This document shows, piece after piece, positions 56,823 through 64,000 of a DNA stretch of 64,000 nt (position 1 is the stretch's first letter; every line of letters starts with the position of its first letter). The stretch covers positions 124,001 to 188,000 of the forward strand of contig ABHC01000003.1 of the NCBI GenBank assembly GCA_000171835.1. Direction: 5' to 3'. Source of the stretch: an alpha proteobacterium BAL199 (lineage in GTDB: Bacteria; Pseudomonadota; Alphaproteobacteria; Thalassobaculales; Thalassobaculaceae). The position numbers and the translations under genes are program-made. A model generated the notes under the pieces. The model was not told where the DNA came from and did not search any database. It was given only the letters and a program-made list of their open reading frames with translations.

Positions 56823-58220
56823 GTGGCAGCCGACACCACCATCGATCTCGCTGGGCTGCCGGCGATCCAGCGCCCGGTGCTGCTGGGCACGGCGGGCATC
56901 GCCGCGTTCCTCTGCGCCTCTCTGTGGCTCGACTCGCCAATGATGGCCGGAGTTCTGGTCATCGGACTGGGTCTCGGCGTTGCGCTTTATCACGCCGGGT
57001 TCGGGTTTACCGCCGCCTACCGACGTGCGTTGCTTGAGAAGGATCTGTCCGGGATCATCGCCCAGGCAATAATGCTGATCGTGGCGTCCAGCCTGTTCGC
57101 GCCGCTGTTGTCGGCCGGTGAGATCTTCGGCCACGGCGTCGGCGGAGCCATTGCTCCGGTCGGTGTTGCCATGCTGATCGGAGCCTTCGTCTTCGGGATC
57201 GGCATGCAGCTTGGCGGAGCCTGTGCGTCCGGGACGCTGTTCACCGTCGGCGGCGGCAATCTGCGAATGGTCGTCACCTTGGTGTTCTTCTGCGCCGGTT
57301 CCTGGTGGGGGACCCTCGATCTGCCGTGGTGGCGTTCGTTACCGGCCCTGCCGCCGCTCGCCCTCGGTACGGTTGTCGGCTGGGGACCGGCGGTTCTGCT
57401 GCAGGCAGCGGTTCTCGGGCTGATCGTGTGGGTCCTTCATCGGCTCGGGGGACGGGCCCGGGCGCCGCTGTGGTGGAACGGCCGGTTCTCGCGGGACGCG
57501 GTGCTGCGCGGTCCCTGGCCGCTGCTGCTTGGCGGGCTGGCGCTCGCGGTGCTCAACACCGCCATGCTGGCGCTCACCGGCTCACCCTGGGGGGTGACAT
57601 GGGGCTTCACGCTGTGGGGTGCGAAGACGGCGGTAGCACTGGGTTGGGATCCGTCCGGCAGCGCCTTCTGGTCGGAGGAATGGACCCGAATTGCCCTGGA
57701 CCAATCGATCCTGTCATCGACCACCTCGGTCTCGGACATCGGCATCCTGATCGGCGCCGGAATCGCGGAGTACAATTTCTGGTCACCGGCCGACAAGGCG
57801 ACCGGCAAGACGGAGCGGGTCGGCAAGCTGGTACAGTCAAACGTCGTACCGTTTGCCGAGAAGATGACCTTCCTTGAGGACAATCAGGCGGTTGTCTCTG
57901 GGATTACTTCTGTCGACGCCGACGGCCATACGCCAGGACATATGGCGTTCCATGTCGAGAGCGAAGGCAAGCGACTGATGATCACCGCCGACACGGCGAA
58001 CCACTACGTCATGTCGTTGCAGCGGCCCGATTGGGAAGTCAGCTTCGACATGAACAAGAAGAAGGCAGCGGAGTCCCGCAAGGAGATCTTCGGCATGATC
58101 GCCGCCGACAAGATCCCTTTCACCGGCTACCACATGCCGTTCCCGAACGTCGGCTATGTCGAGCCGATGGGAAGCGGCTTCCGCTACGTGCCGGCCGGCT
58201 ATCACCTCGATCTCGGCTGA
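56823..58220 (+). CDS. Chimera: YeeE/YedE-type sulfur transporter fused to C-terminal half of an MBL-fold protein
   Basis: A 465-residue frame. Residues about 1-316 are a YeeE/YedE (thiosulfate-transport family) protein with several membrane helices and GMQLGGACASGTLFTVGGGN. From about 317 (EYNFWSPADKATGKTERV) it becomes a metallo-beta-lactamase-fold sequence with DGHTPGHMAFHV, TADTANHYVMSL and FTGYHMPFPNVGYV. The MBL part lacks the first half, including the HxHxDH metal motif, and the transporter lacks its last helices. An in-frame deletion joining two genes is likely. The MBL part has more A/T-ending codons. Whether the transporter part works is unknown. Confidence 0.85.
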   Translation: MAADTTIDLAGLPAIQRPVLLGTAGIAAFLCASLWLDSPMMAGVLVIGLGLGVALYHAGFGFTAAYRRALLEKDLSGIIAQAIMLIVASSLFAPLLSAGEIFGHGVGGAIAPVGVAMLIGAFVFGIGMQLGGACASGTLFTVGGGNLRMVVTLVFFCAGSWWGTLDLPWWRSLPALPPLALGTVVGWGPAVLLQAAVLGLIVWVLHRLGGRARAPLWWNGRFSRDAVLRGPWPLLLGGLALAVLNTAMLALTGSPWGVTWGFTLWGAKTAVALGWDPSGSAFWSEEWTRIALDQSILSSTTSVSDIGILIGAGIAEYNFWSPADKATGKTERVGKLVQSNVVPFAEKMTFLEDNQAVVSGITSVDADGHTPGHMAFHVESEGKRLMITADTANHYVMSLQRPDWEVSFDMNKKKAAESRKEIFGMIAADKIPFTGYHMPFPNVGYVEPMGSGFRYVPAGYHLDLG

Positions 58221-58230
58221 ACCTGGAACC

Positions 58231-58262
58231 TGTCGGGCGGCGGCTCGCATCGCCGCCCGACA
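58231..58262. terminator. Bidirectional terminator hairpin
   Basis: TGTCGGGCGGCG (58231-58242) and CGCCGCCCGACA (58251-58262) are perfect 12-bp inverted repeats with an 8-base loop, between the convergent chimera and DUF1330 genes. Confidence 0.65.
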
Positions 58263-58270
58263 TCCGTCTC

Positions 58271-58561
58271 TTAAGCGCCCTCGACAATCCGCATATCGCG
58301 CTCCGCCCCGCCGTCAAGCGCATCGAGTGCTGCCTTGTAGGCGGCGCTGTCGTGCGTTGCGACTGCCTGGGCGACGCTGTCGAACTCGATCAGGACGGTC
58401 CGCTCGTTCAAGCCGGCTTCATAGGTCTTCGCCGGAGCGCCACGCGCCAGAAACCGTCCGCCACCAGCCTGGATGGCCGGACCTGCCAGCTTGGCATAGG
58501 CCGCCAGCTTGTCGGCGTCGTGAATGGCGCGGTACATCGAGATCCAATAGGCCTTGGCCAT
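58271..58561 (-). CDS. DUF1330 protein
   Basis: A 96-residue dimeric alpha-beta-barrel type protein. MAKAYWISMYRAIHDADKLAAYAKL and RTVLIEFDSVAQAVATHDSAAY are DUF1330 signatures. No catalytic role is established. It appears to be a single-gene unit; a hairpin terminator lies beyond its stop. Confidence 0.87.
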   Translation of the reverse strand: MAKAYWISMYRAIHDADKLAAYAKLAGPAIQAGGGRFLARGAPAKTYEAGLNERTVLIEFDSVAQAVATHDSAAYKAALDALDGGAERDMRIVEGA

Positions 58562-58737
58562 GGGGGTTCCTCCGGCAGGGTAAAGCCGACGGCGCGGATG
58601 GCCGCCGGGCGACTGCCGGGATCAAACCCGCAATCGCGCCGTCGCACAACCGGGGCTGACGCGCAGGAGGTCACATCTTCGGTGGACAGAAGATCAGTGG
58701 AGTGATGCCGACAGCCAGCGCCAGTGGGTCGCCTGGG

Positions 58738-59058
58738 TTAATCCGCCCGTTCGGCGTCCAGCAGAGTACGCTTCAGCGTGTCGATCCGCTTCTCGACCGT
58801 AGCGATCACCTTGGCGATCTGGTCGGTGGCCTCCTTGGTGTTCCCCGACAGCGTCTTGACCTCGCCGGCGACCACCGCGAAACCGCGCCCCGCATCACCG
58901 GCGCGGGCGGCCTCGATCGTGGCGTTCAGGGCCAACAGGTTGGTCTGGCCGGCAATCTGATCGATGCGCCGCGCCACATCGCGGATCAGGTTGAGGTCCG
59001 CCTCCAGATCCATGATGACCGACTGGGTGTTGCCGAGGGCCGTGCTGGATACGCTCAT
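58738..59058 (-). CDS. Miniature soluble chemoreceptor tip protein
   Basis: A 106-residue protein that is almost only the tip of an MCP signalling hairpin: [20 protein letters not shown] and [19 protein letters not shown]. It has no membrane helix, HAMP or sensory domain. The start at 59058 ([10 protein letters not shown]) was chosen, though in-frame ATGs at 59100 and 59094 are possible. It could modulate chemoreceptor arrays or CheA/CheW. The alternative is a decayed MCP gene, but its open reading frame and plausible start argue for a real product. Confidence 0.75.
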   Translation of the reverse strand: MSVSSTALGNTQSVIMDLEADLNLIRDVARRIDQIAGQTNLLALNATIEAARAGDAGRGFAVVAGEVKTLSGNTKEATDQIAKVIATVEKRIDTLKRTLLDAERAD

Positions 59059-59151
59059 TTGGGTGCCGCCGATTGTTGGTGACGCAGTGTGCATCGCCAT
59101 TCGTAAATCGTTCGTAAAGACCGGTCGAGATCCGTTCTGAAGCGTCGAAAC

Positions 59152-59856
59152 TCAATCGACTCGTCGTTCGGCGATCATCGCGTCGATCTCACCACGGTCC
59201 CAGATTCCCCATGGACGGTCAGCGGTCGGAAAGGCATGGCGGAAGGCCAAGAACCGTTCGGCCGCGACGGAGTGCAACCGTTGGAGTTCACCGAGCGGAT
59301 CCGGATGATCGTCGACTCTAAGGTCGAGCCAGCGGTACGGGCGCGCATCCTGGATCACCAGGCAAGCCGACTGCTTGCCACGCTTGTCGCCACCGGCCGC
59401 CTCGCCCGCCCGCATGGCCGCAATCAGCCGCTCGACCAACGGCAGTTCGGCGCCGGCACGGAAGGCCATGAAAGTGGCCTCCACCACGTCGGGTCCGGCC
59501 AGCATGTTGCCGGCGACCGATAGGTCCTGTTCAGAGCAGGAGCCGGCCCAGTCGACGCACCCTTCGCCGGTATATGCAGCAGTCCGGCCATCAAGTCCCA
59601 TCAGGTGGATCTGTCGGGCCGAGCGGCCCAGGTCATCTTTCACCAGCTCGGTGATCGCCTCATCAACCGATTGGCCCGCGCGCAGGAGGGCAAGCCCGGC
59701 CGGGCCGTAGGTCGGATTGACCAATGCCTGGGTCGCAACCACGCCGGCATCGTTCGCGGTGTGAGGCACCAGGGCGCCGGCGGCAAAGAACCGGGTCGAC
59801 AGCGCGAGACCGAACACTCCGGTCTCCGGCTCGCGCGCGATGATCGACCAGGTCAT
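59152..59856 (-). CDS. DUF1028 Ntn-hydrolase-like protein
   Basis: A 234-residue DUF1028 protein: MTWSIIAREPETGVFGLALS then TQALVNPTYGPAGLALL and SVAGNMLAGPDVVEAT. The fold resembles N-terminal-nucleophile hydrolases, although no activity is proven. The gene lies 11 bp after the dipeptide permease gene on the same strand. The linkage to peptide ABC genes suggests peptide processing. Confidence 0.88.
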   Translation of the reverse strand: MTWSIIAREPETGVFGLALSTRFFAAGALVPHTANDAGVVATQALVNPTYGPAGLALLRAGQSVDEAITELVKDDLGRSARQIHLMGLDGRTAAYTGEGCVDWAGSCSEQDLSVAGNMLAGPDVVEATFMAFRAGAELPLVERLIAAMRAGEAAGGDKRGKQSACLVIQDARPYRWLDLRVDDHPDPLGELQRLHSVAAERFLAFRHAFPTADRPWGIWDRGEIDAMIAERRVD

Positions 59857-59867
59857 TCCGCCCCTCC

Positions 59868-60743
59868 TCAGTCGCCGCGCGGGTCCAAGGCGTCGCGCAG
59901 CCCATCGCCCAGCAGATTGAAGCCGAACACCACCAGGAAGATGCCCACACCCGGCCACACCGACATCCACGGCGCCTGGATCAAGAAGTTCTTAGCGATG
60001 CTGAGCATGCTGCCCCAGCTTGGCGACGGCGGCTGCTGGCCGAGGCCGAGGAATGATAGGCTGGCTTCGGCGATGATCGCGGTGGCGATCGTGAGGGTTG
60101 CCTGCACCAGCAACGGCGGAAAGATGTTCGGCAGGATGTAGCGCCACAGGATCCGGGGGTGTGCCAAACCGACAGCACGGGCGCCGTCCACGTACTCTTC
60201 AGACTTGACCACCATCGTCTGGCCTCGGGCCAGACGTACGAATATCGGTGCCGCCGACAGGCCGATGGCGATCATCGCGTTGGTCAGGCTCGGTCCCAGG
60301 AACGCCGCGAACGCAATCGCCAGGATCAGGAACGGGCAGGACAGCAGCGCCTCGTTGCACCGGGAAATCACGGTATCGGTCCAGCCGCCGAAATAGCCGG
60401 ACAGCACGCCCAACGGCACACCGACCGACAACGCAAACGCTACCGAAATCACTCCAGCCAGCAACGACGTGCGGGTTCCCCATATCAGTCGCGAATAGAC
60501 GTCCCGGCCGATCTCGTCCGTCCCCATCCAGTGGGCCAGCGACGGCGCCTTGCGGACCGCCAGCCAATCGGTCGCCAGTGGATCATGGGTCGCGAACAGC
60601 GGAGCGGCTGCCGCCAGCAGCACGAAGAACACGATCAGAAACCCGCCGACCAGGGCGCCGCGATGGCGCAGCAGCCGACGGCCGGCACGAGACCGAATCT
60701 GAAGTCCGAAAACCGTCGGAATGGTGGTGACGACATCAGCCAT
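59868..60743 (-). CDS. Dipeptide/oligopeptide-type ABC permease (DppC-like)
   Basis: A 291-residue permease with an N-terminal extension and about six membrane helices. DWLAVRKAPSLAHWMGTDEIGRDVYSRLIWG is the DppC N-terminal block (quoted in part: GTDEIGRDVYSR). The EAA loop is seen in VDGARAVGLAHPRILWRYILPN. It pairs with the DppB-like permease, whose stop is 3 bp upstream. No ATPase gene is in the window. Confidence 0.93.
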   Translation of the reverse strand: MADVVTTIPTVFGLQIRSRAGRRLLRHRGALVGGFLIVFFVLLAAAAPLFATHDPLATDWLAVRKAPSLAHWMGTDEIGRDVYSRLIWGTRTSLLAGVISVAFALSVGVPLGVLSGYFGGWTDTVISRCNEALLSCPFLILAIAFAAFLGPSLTNAMIAIGLSAAPIFVRLARGQTMVVKSEEYVDGARAVGLAHPRILWRYILPNIFPPLLVQATLTIATAIIAEASLSFLGLGQQPPSPSWGSMLSIAKNFLIQAPWMSVWPGVGIFLVVFGFNLLGDGLRDALDPRGD

Positions 60744-60746
60744 GCG

Positions 60747-61688
60747 TCACACCCGGATCCGGGGGTTGAGAACGAAATACGCCATGTCCGCCGCCAGATT
60801 GAGTCCGATGAAGGCCACCGAACTGCACAGCACCACCCCCTGCACCACCGCATAGTCACGGTTGAACACCGCGTCGACGATCTGCTTGCCGAAGCCCGGG
60901 ATGGTGAAAACCTGTTCGGTCAGCACCGCGCCCGCCAACAGCTCGCCGAGTTGAAGGGTGCCGATGGTGACCACCGGGATCAACGCGTTGCGGAAGGCAT
61001 GCCGCATGATCACCCCGCGCTCGCGCACCCCCTTGGCCCGGGCGGTGCGGACGTAGTCCGACTTCAGTACCTCCAGCATAGCGCTGCGGGTGTGACGCAT
61101 CATGGTCGCCGCGATCGAGGTGCCGAGCACGAAGGCCGGCATGATCATGGTCTTGAGGTTCTGGGCCAGATCGTCGAACGGGCTTTCGTAGCCCGACGCC
61201 GGCAGCCAGCCCAGCTGCACCGACACCAGAAGGATCAGCAGAATGCCGAGCCAGAAATTCGGAATCGACAACCCGGACAGCGCCGTCACGTTGGCGAACC
61301 AGTCCAACGGCGTGCCGCGCTTCAGCGCCGACAGCACGCCCATGGGAACGCCGATCAGCAAAGCGATCGCGATCGCCATCAGCGCCAACTGGATGGTGAC
61401 CGGTAGCTTCTGCGCCAGCAGTTCGGTGACCGGAATGTTGGTGCGCAGCGAGATCCCGAGGTCGCCCTGCAGCACCTTGCCGATCCAGTATCCGTACTGG
61501 ATCCAGATCGGCTCGTTCAGATGGTATTTCTCGCGGATGTAGGCGATCGACTCAGGATCCCGCTCCTCGCCGGCCAGCGCCAACGCGGGGTCGCCCGGCA
61601 GCATCTGCTGCAGGGCAAACACGAACATCGATACCAGAACGACCGTCGGCACCACCGCCATCAGCCGTCGAAGGAAGTATGCGAGCAC
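60747..61688 (-). CDS. Dipeptide/oligopeptide-type ABC permease (DppB-like)
   Basis: A 313-residue permease with six membrane helices. MLAYFLRRLMAVVPTVVLVSMFVFAL is a typical DppB start, and YVRTARAKGVRERGVIMRHAFRNALIP is the cytoplasmic EAA-type loop. It forms the channel with the DppC-like protein. Substrate specificity, peptide versus opine or nickel, cannot be told from the permease. Confidence 0.93.
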   Translation of the reverse strand: MLAYFLRRLMAVVPTVVLVSMFVFALQQMLPGDPALALAGEERDPESIAYIREKYHLNEPIWIQYGYWIGKVLQGDLGISLRTNIPVTELLAQKLPVTIQLALMAIAIALLIGVPMGVLSALKRGTPLDWFANVTALSGLSIPNFWLGILLILLVSVQLGWLPASGYESPFDDLAQNLKTMIMPAFVLGTSIAATMMRHTRSAMLEVLKSDYVRTARAKGVRERGVIMRHAFRNALIPVVTIGTLQLGELLAGAVLTEQVFTIPGFGKQIVDAVFNRDYAVVQGVVLCSSVAFIGLNLAADMAYFVLNPRIRV

Positions 61689-61720
61689 CGACCGCTCCCA
61701 AGGGGTTCGGGTCAGAAGGA

Positions 61721-61752
61721 GGCGGAGCGGCCCGAACCGGAGCCGCTCCGCC
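61721..61752 (-). terminator. Hairpin after the binding-protein gene
   Basis: GGCGGAGCGGC (61721-61731) and GCCGCTCCGCC (61742-61752) are perfect 11-bp inverted repeats. On the minus strand the hairpin follows the binding-protein stop directly. Such structures usually attenuate downstream transcription or protect the upstream message, giving more binding protein than permease. Confidence 0.6.
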
Positions 61753-61757
61753 GGGAA

Positions 61758-63266
61758 TCAAGAGGCCTTGCGCATTCCCTCAAGCCGGATCATGGCATCC
61801 GGATACGCGACGTAGCCCTTCAGATTGCTGCGCAGCGCCCAGATCCACTTCGGGTGCCACAGATAGATGATCGGCCGCGCCTGATCGAGCAGTTCCATCG
61901 CCGAAGCATAGAGGTTCTTGCGCTCTTCCAGGGAGTTGGTCTGGCGTGCGGCGTCCAGCAGCTTGTCGACTTCCGGGTTGCAATGCTTGGAGTCGTTGAT
62001 GCCGCCCTTGCAGGTCATGAAGGTGTGGATGTTGCCATCGGGATCGACCCGCCCGGACCAGCCGACCTGGGTCGCCTGATAGTTGCCGGCGGACTGCTCC
62101 TTCAGCATGGTCGCGAACTCGGTCGCGCGCAGCTTGATATCGATGCCGGCTTCGGCTGCCATCGCCTGGATCACCTGCGCCGTGCGGGTGCCGTCCGGGC
62201 TATTCGGAAACTGCATCTCGAACTCGAACTTCTCCAGCCCGGCTTCCTTCAGCAACGCCTTGGCCTTGGCCACGTCGCGGCCCGGCATCGGCACCGACTT
62301 GGCGTAGAACTGACTCTGCGGCGACACGAACTGGTTGCCCGGCAGGTGCGCGCCGTCGAACACGACCTGATTCAGGGCATTGCGGTCGATCGACAGCTCC
62401 AACGCCTTGCGGACGCGCGGGTCCTGGCCAAGCGGTGTCTTCGAGCGTTCGCCGTTGCCCACGTTGATCGTGATGCCCTGATACCCCAGGCCCACCACGT
62501 CGACGATCGCAAGCTTGCTGTCGCCCTTGACGGTGGCGATGTCCGGCGGCGACAGGCGTTCCAGCATGTCGAGGTCACCGGCCTGCAAGTTGGCCAGACG
62601 CACCGTGGAATCCGGGATGGTGCGGTAGATCACCTGATCGAAGTGAAAGTTCTTGGCATTCCAGTGCTCGGCAAACTTCTCCAGCACGATCCGGTCCTGC
62701 TGCACCCGCTCGACGAACTTGAACGGGCCGGAACAGACCAGCTTCGCACCGAGGCCGGCGCCCATTTCCTCCGCCGCCTTCGGCGACACCATCATGCCGG
62801 CGCGGTCCGACAGGGTTGCCATCAGGGTGGCATCCGGCGCCGCCAGCTTGAAGCGCACGGTCAGCGGGTCGACGACCTCCACCGTCTCGATCGACTTGAC
62901 CTCGCTCTTGCGGCGGGATTCCGGCAGGGTCTTGGAGCGCTCGATGTTGTACTTCACCGCTTCCGCGTCGAACGCAGTGCCATCGTGGAAGGTCGCGCCC
63001 TTGCGCAGCGTCATGGTCAGGGTCTTGCCGCCATCCGACCAGTCCCATTTAGTCGCCAGCTGCGGGACGAAATTCAGGTCCGTATCGATGTCCACCAGCT
63101 TGTCGCACAGCGCGGTGTAGACGATACGGCCGACAAAAGTGCGCGACTGATCGGGATCGAGCACATCCGGATCGTCGGCGAGGCCGATTTTTAGCGTTTC
63201 CGCCGATGCGGCCGTGCCGAGGAGCAGAATGCCGGCCGCAACGGCCAGCGACAGTTTCCTTGTCAT
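61758..63266 (-). CDS. ABC transporter substrate-binding protein, peptide (DppA/OppA) family
   Basis: A 502-residue family 5 solute-binding protein. The signal peptide MTRKLSLAVAAGILLLGTAASA precedes the mature sequence. TLKIGLADDPDVLDPDQSRT and KTLTMTLRKGATFHDGTAFDAEAVKYN are SBP_bac_5 features. A GGAGG site precedes the start at 63266. It is the first gene of the transport unit and lies 43 bp from the regulator stop. Confidence 0.94.
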   Translation of the reverse strand: MTRKLSLAVAAGILLLGTAASAETLKIGLADDPDVLDPDQSRTFVGRIVYTALCDKLVDIDTDLNFVPQLATKWDWSDGGKTLTMTLRKGATFHDGTAFDAEAVKYNIERSKTLPESRRKSEVKSIETVEVVDPLTVRFKLAAPDATLMATLSDRAGMMVSPKAAEEMGAGLGAKLVCSGPFKFVERVQQDRIVLEKFAEHWNAKNFHFDQVIYRTIPDSTVRLANLQAGDLDMLERLSPPDIATVKGDSKLAIVDVVGLGYQGITINVGNGERSKTPLGQDPRVRKALELSIDRNALNQVVFDGAHLPGNQFVSPQSQFYAKSVPMPGRDVAKAKALLKEAGLEKFEFEMQFPNSPDGTRTAQVIQAMAAEAGIDIKLRATEFATMLKEQSAGNYQATQVGWSGRVDPDGNIHTFMTCKGGINDSKHCNPEVDKLLDAARQTNSLEERKNLYASAMELLDQARPIIYLWHPKWIWALRSNLKGYVAYPDAMIRLEGMRKAS

Positions 63267-63309
63267 GGTCTTTCTTCCACCTCCGTGTTGCGTCCCTGTA
63301 GTCGCGCCT

Positions 63310-63996
63310 TCAAGACCGGGCGTCACCGTCGACCGGCGGCATCCCCTCGATGACGTTGCTTATGTGCTCGGCCAGCGCCGCGGCGGCCGTCTCCGCATCG
63401 CCGGTGTCCAGGGCCTCGACGATCGACCAGTGCCGTCGTGCCGACTGCAGCATCGGCCGCGCCCGCGCCGGGTTGGCTAGCGCAGCGCGATGCACGTGCA
63501 GGAAGCAGCGGATCAGGATCGGCTCCAGCGACGGCAGGTCCGCAGCCTCGAAGATCGCCAGATGGAACGCCCGGTCGAATTCAGTCAACGCGAACAGGTC
63601 TTGACGTTCAGCGGCGTTCTCCATGTCGCCGATCAGGTTGGCCAGCCGAACCCGCAAGGACGGGTCGAACCGGGCCACCGCCCTCCGCACGCCGGTCGTC
63701 TCCAGCCGCAGGCGCACCGCTACCATCTCACAGGCTTCCGCCATCGAGGTGGTGGCAACCACCGTGCCGCGGTAGCCGTTGCGGACCACCAGTCCGGATT
63801 CCTGCAGCTGCATGAGGGCTTCTCGGACCGGTGCTTGGCTGGACCCGAACTCGGCAGCGAGTTGGGTCTCGACCAGTGGGGTTCCGGGCGCCAGGCGGCC
63901 GATGATGATCAGGCGTTGCAGCGCCTCCTGGATCACCTGCCGCTTGTTCGACTGCCGGAACGGGCTGATCTCGCCCGCCTCCAATGCCTCGGCCAC
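63310..63996 (-). CDS. GntR-family (FCD) transcriptional regulator, start near the right edge
   Basis: A 228-residue protein from a GTG at 63996; the frame stays open to the edge, so the true start may be beyond the window. The winged helix has GTPLVETQLAAEFGSSQAPVREALMQL, and the FCD ligand-binding domain has EMVAVRLRLETTGVRRAV, HLAIFEAADLPSLEP and HWSIVEALDTGD. It should control the transport genes that follow on the same strand. Confidence 0.87.
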   Translation of the reverse strand: MAEALEAGEISPFRQSNKRQVIQEALQRLIIIGRLAPGTPLVETQLAAEFGSSQAPVREALMQLQESGLVVRNGYRGTVVATTSMAEACEMVAVRLRLETTGVRRAVARFDPSLRVRLANLIGDMENAAERQDLFALTEFDRAFHLAIFEAADLPSLEPILIRCFLHVHRAALANPARARPMLQSARRHWSIVEALDTGDAETAAAALAEHISNVIEGMPPVDGDARS

Positions 63997-64000
63997 CGAC

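Overview
The window is a high-GC bacterial chromosome segment with typical alphaproteobacterial content: the 41-residue alphaproteobacterial-type L36, an HWE-family histidine kinase, CsbD with an EcfG-like promoter, GlcDEF, and dipeptide ABC genes under a GntR/FCD regulator. A Rhodospirillales-like, motile, metabolically versatile heterotroph fits best; this is inference from gene content and the species cannot be named. About 56 genes are supported. Coding density is high and no gene-free stretch exceeds 300 bp. No rRNA, tRNA, CRISPR array, prophage or origin was seen.

Layout. 1-8.9 kb: left-truncated membrane histidine kinase, AidB-like acyl-CoA dehydrogenase, GNAT and thiolase-like pair, GMC oxidoreductase, small lipoprotein, aminotransferase, and metA with a structured leader. 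8.9-14.3 kb: DCC thiol protein, MazEF-type toxin-antitoxin, dihydroorotase-like enzyme, DUF898 membrane protein overlapping an M48 protease, and a TPR protein. 14.34-15.42 kb: a complete IS1595-family element with 32-bp inverted repeats and an 8-bp target duplication, sitting 58 bp before a branched-chain-type ABC binding protein. 15.5-21.9 kb: that binding protein, a large chemoreceptor with a duplicated sensory region, and a hybrid histidine kinase.

21.9-30 kb (mostly minus): glycolate oxidase glcDEF, an rpmJ gene too short for most ORF calling, a methyltransferase, an HpcH/HpaI aldolase and a phosphofructokinase. 29.4-36 kb: amidohydrolase, thioesterase, secreted esterase, and a LysR regulator divergent from a GST plus a PNPOx/FNR/ferredoxin fusion. 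36-39.5 kb: copper island with a periplasmic metal-sensor-like protein, a CueR-type promoter, a Cu+ P-type ATPase and a cytochrome c. 39.5-44.4 kb: CsbD, enoyl-CoA hydratase and CoA-transferase pair, asparaginase, MFS transporter. 44.6-46.8 kb: an HWE kinase gene split by a shortened IS630-family element; removing the element plus one TA restores the frame exactly. 46.8-50.8 kb: glutathionyl-hydroquinone reductase, orphan HigA-like antitoxin, MFS transporter, CBS protein, Tat-exported carbonic anhydrase.

51-56.2 kb: urease operon ureD-ureA-ureBC-ureE-ureF-ureG with the beta and alpha subunits fused in one ORF. 56.3-58.2 kb: a DUF302 protein and an apparent chimera of a YeeE/YedE transporter and the C-terminal half of a metallo-beta-lactamase-fold protein. 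58.3-64 kb: DUF1330 protein, miniature chemoreceptor tip protein, DUF1028 hydrolase-like protein, dipeptide-type ABC transporter genes and a GntR regulator running to the right edge.

The genes most likely to act together are urease (plus the neighbouring carbonic anhydrase), the copper-export cluster, glycolate oxidation, and peptide uptake coupled to DUF1028. The strongest unusual observations are the YeeE-MBL chimera, the precisely scarred HWE kinase, the UreBC fusion and the CueR-like promoter.
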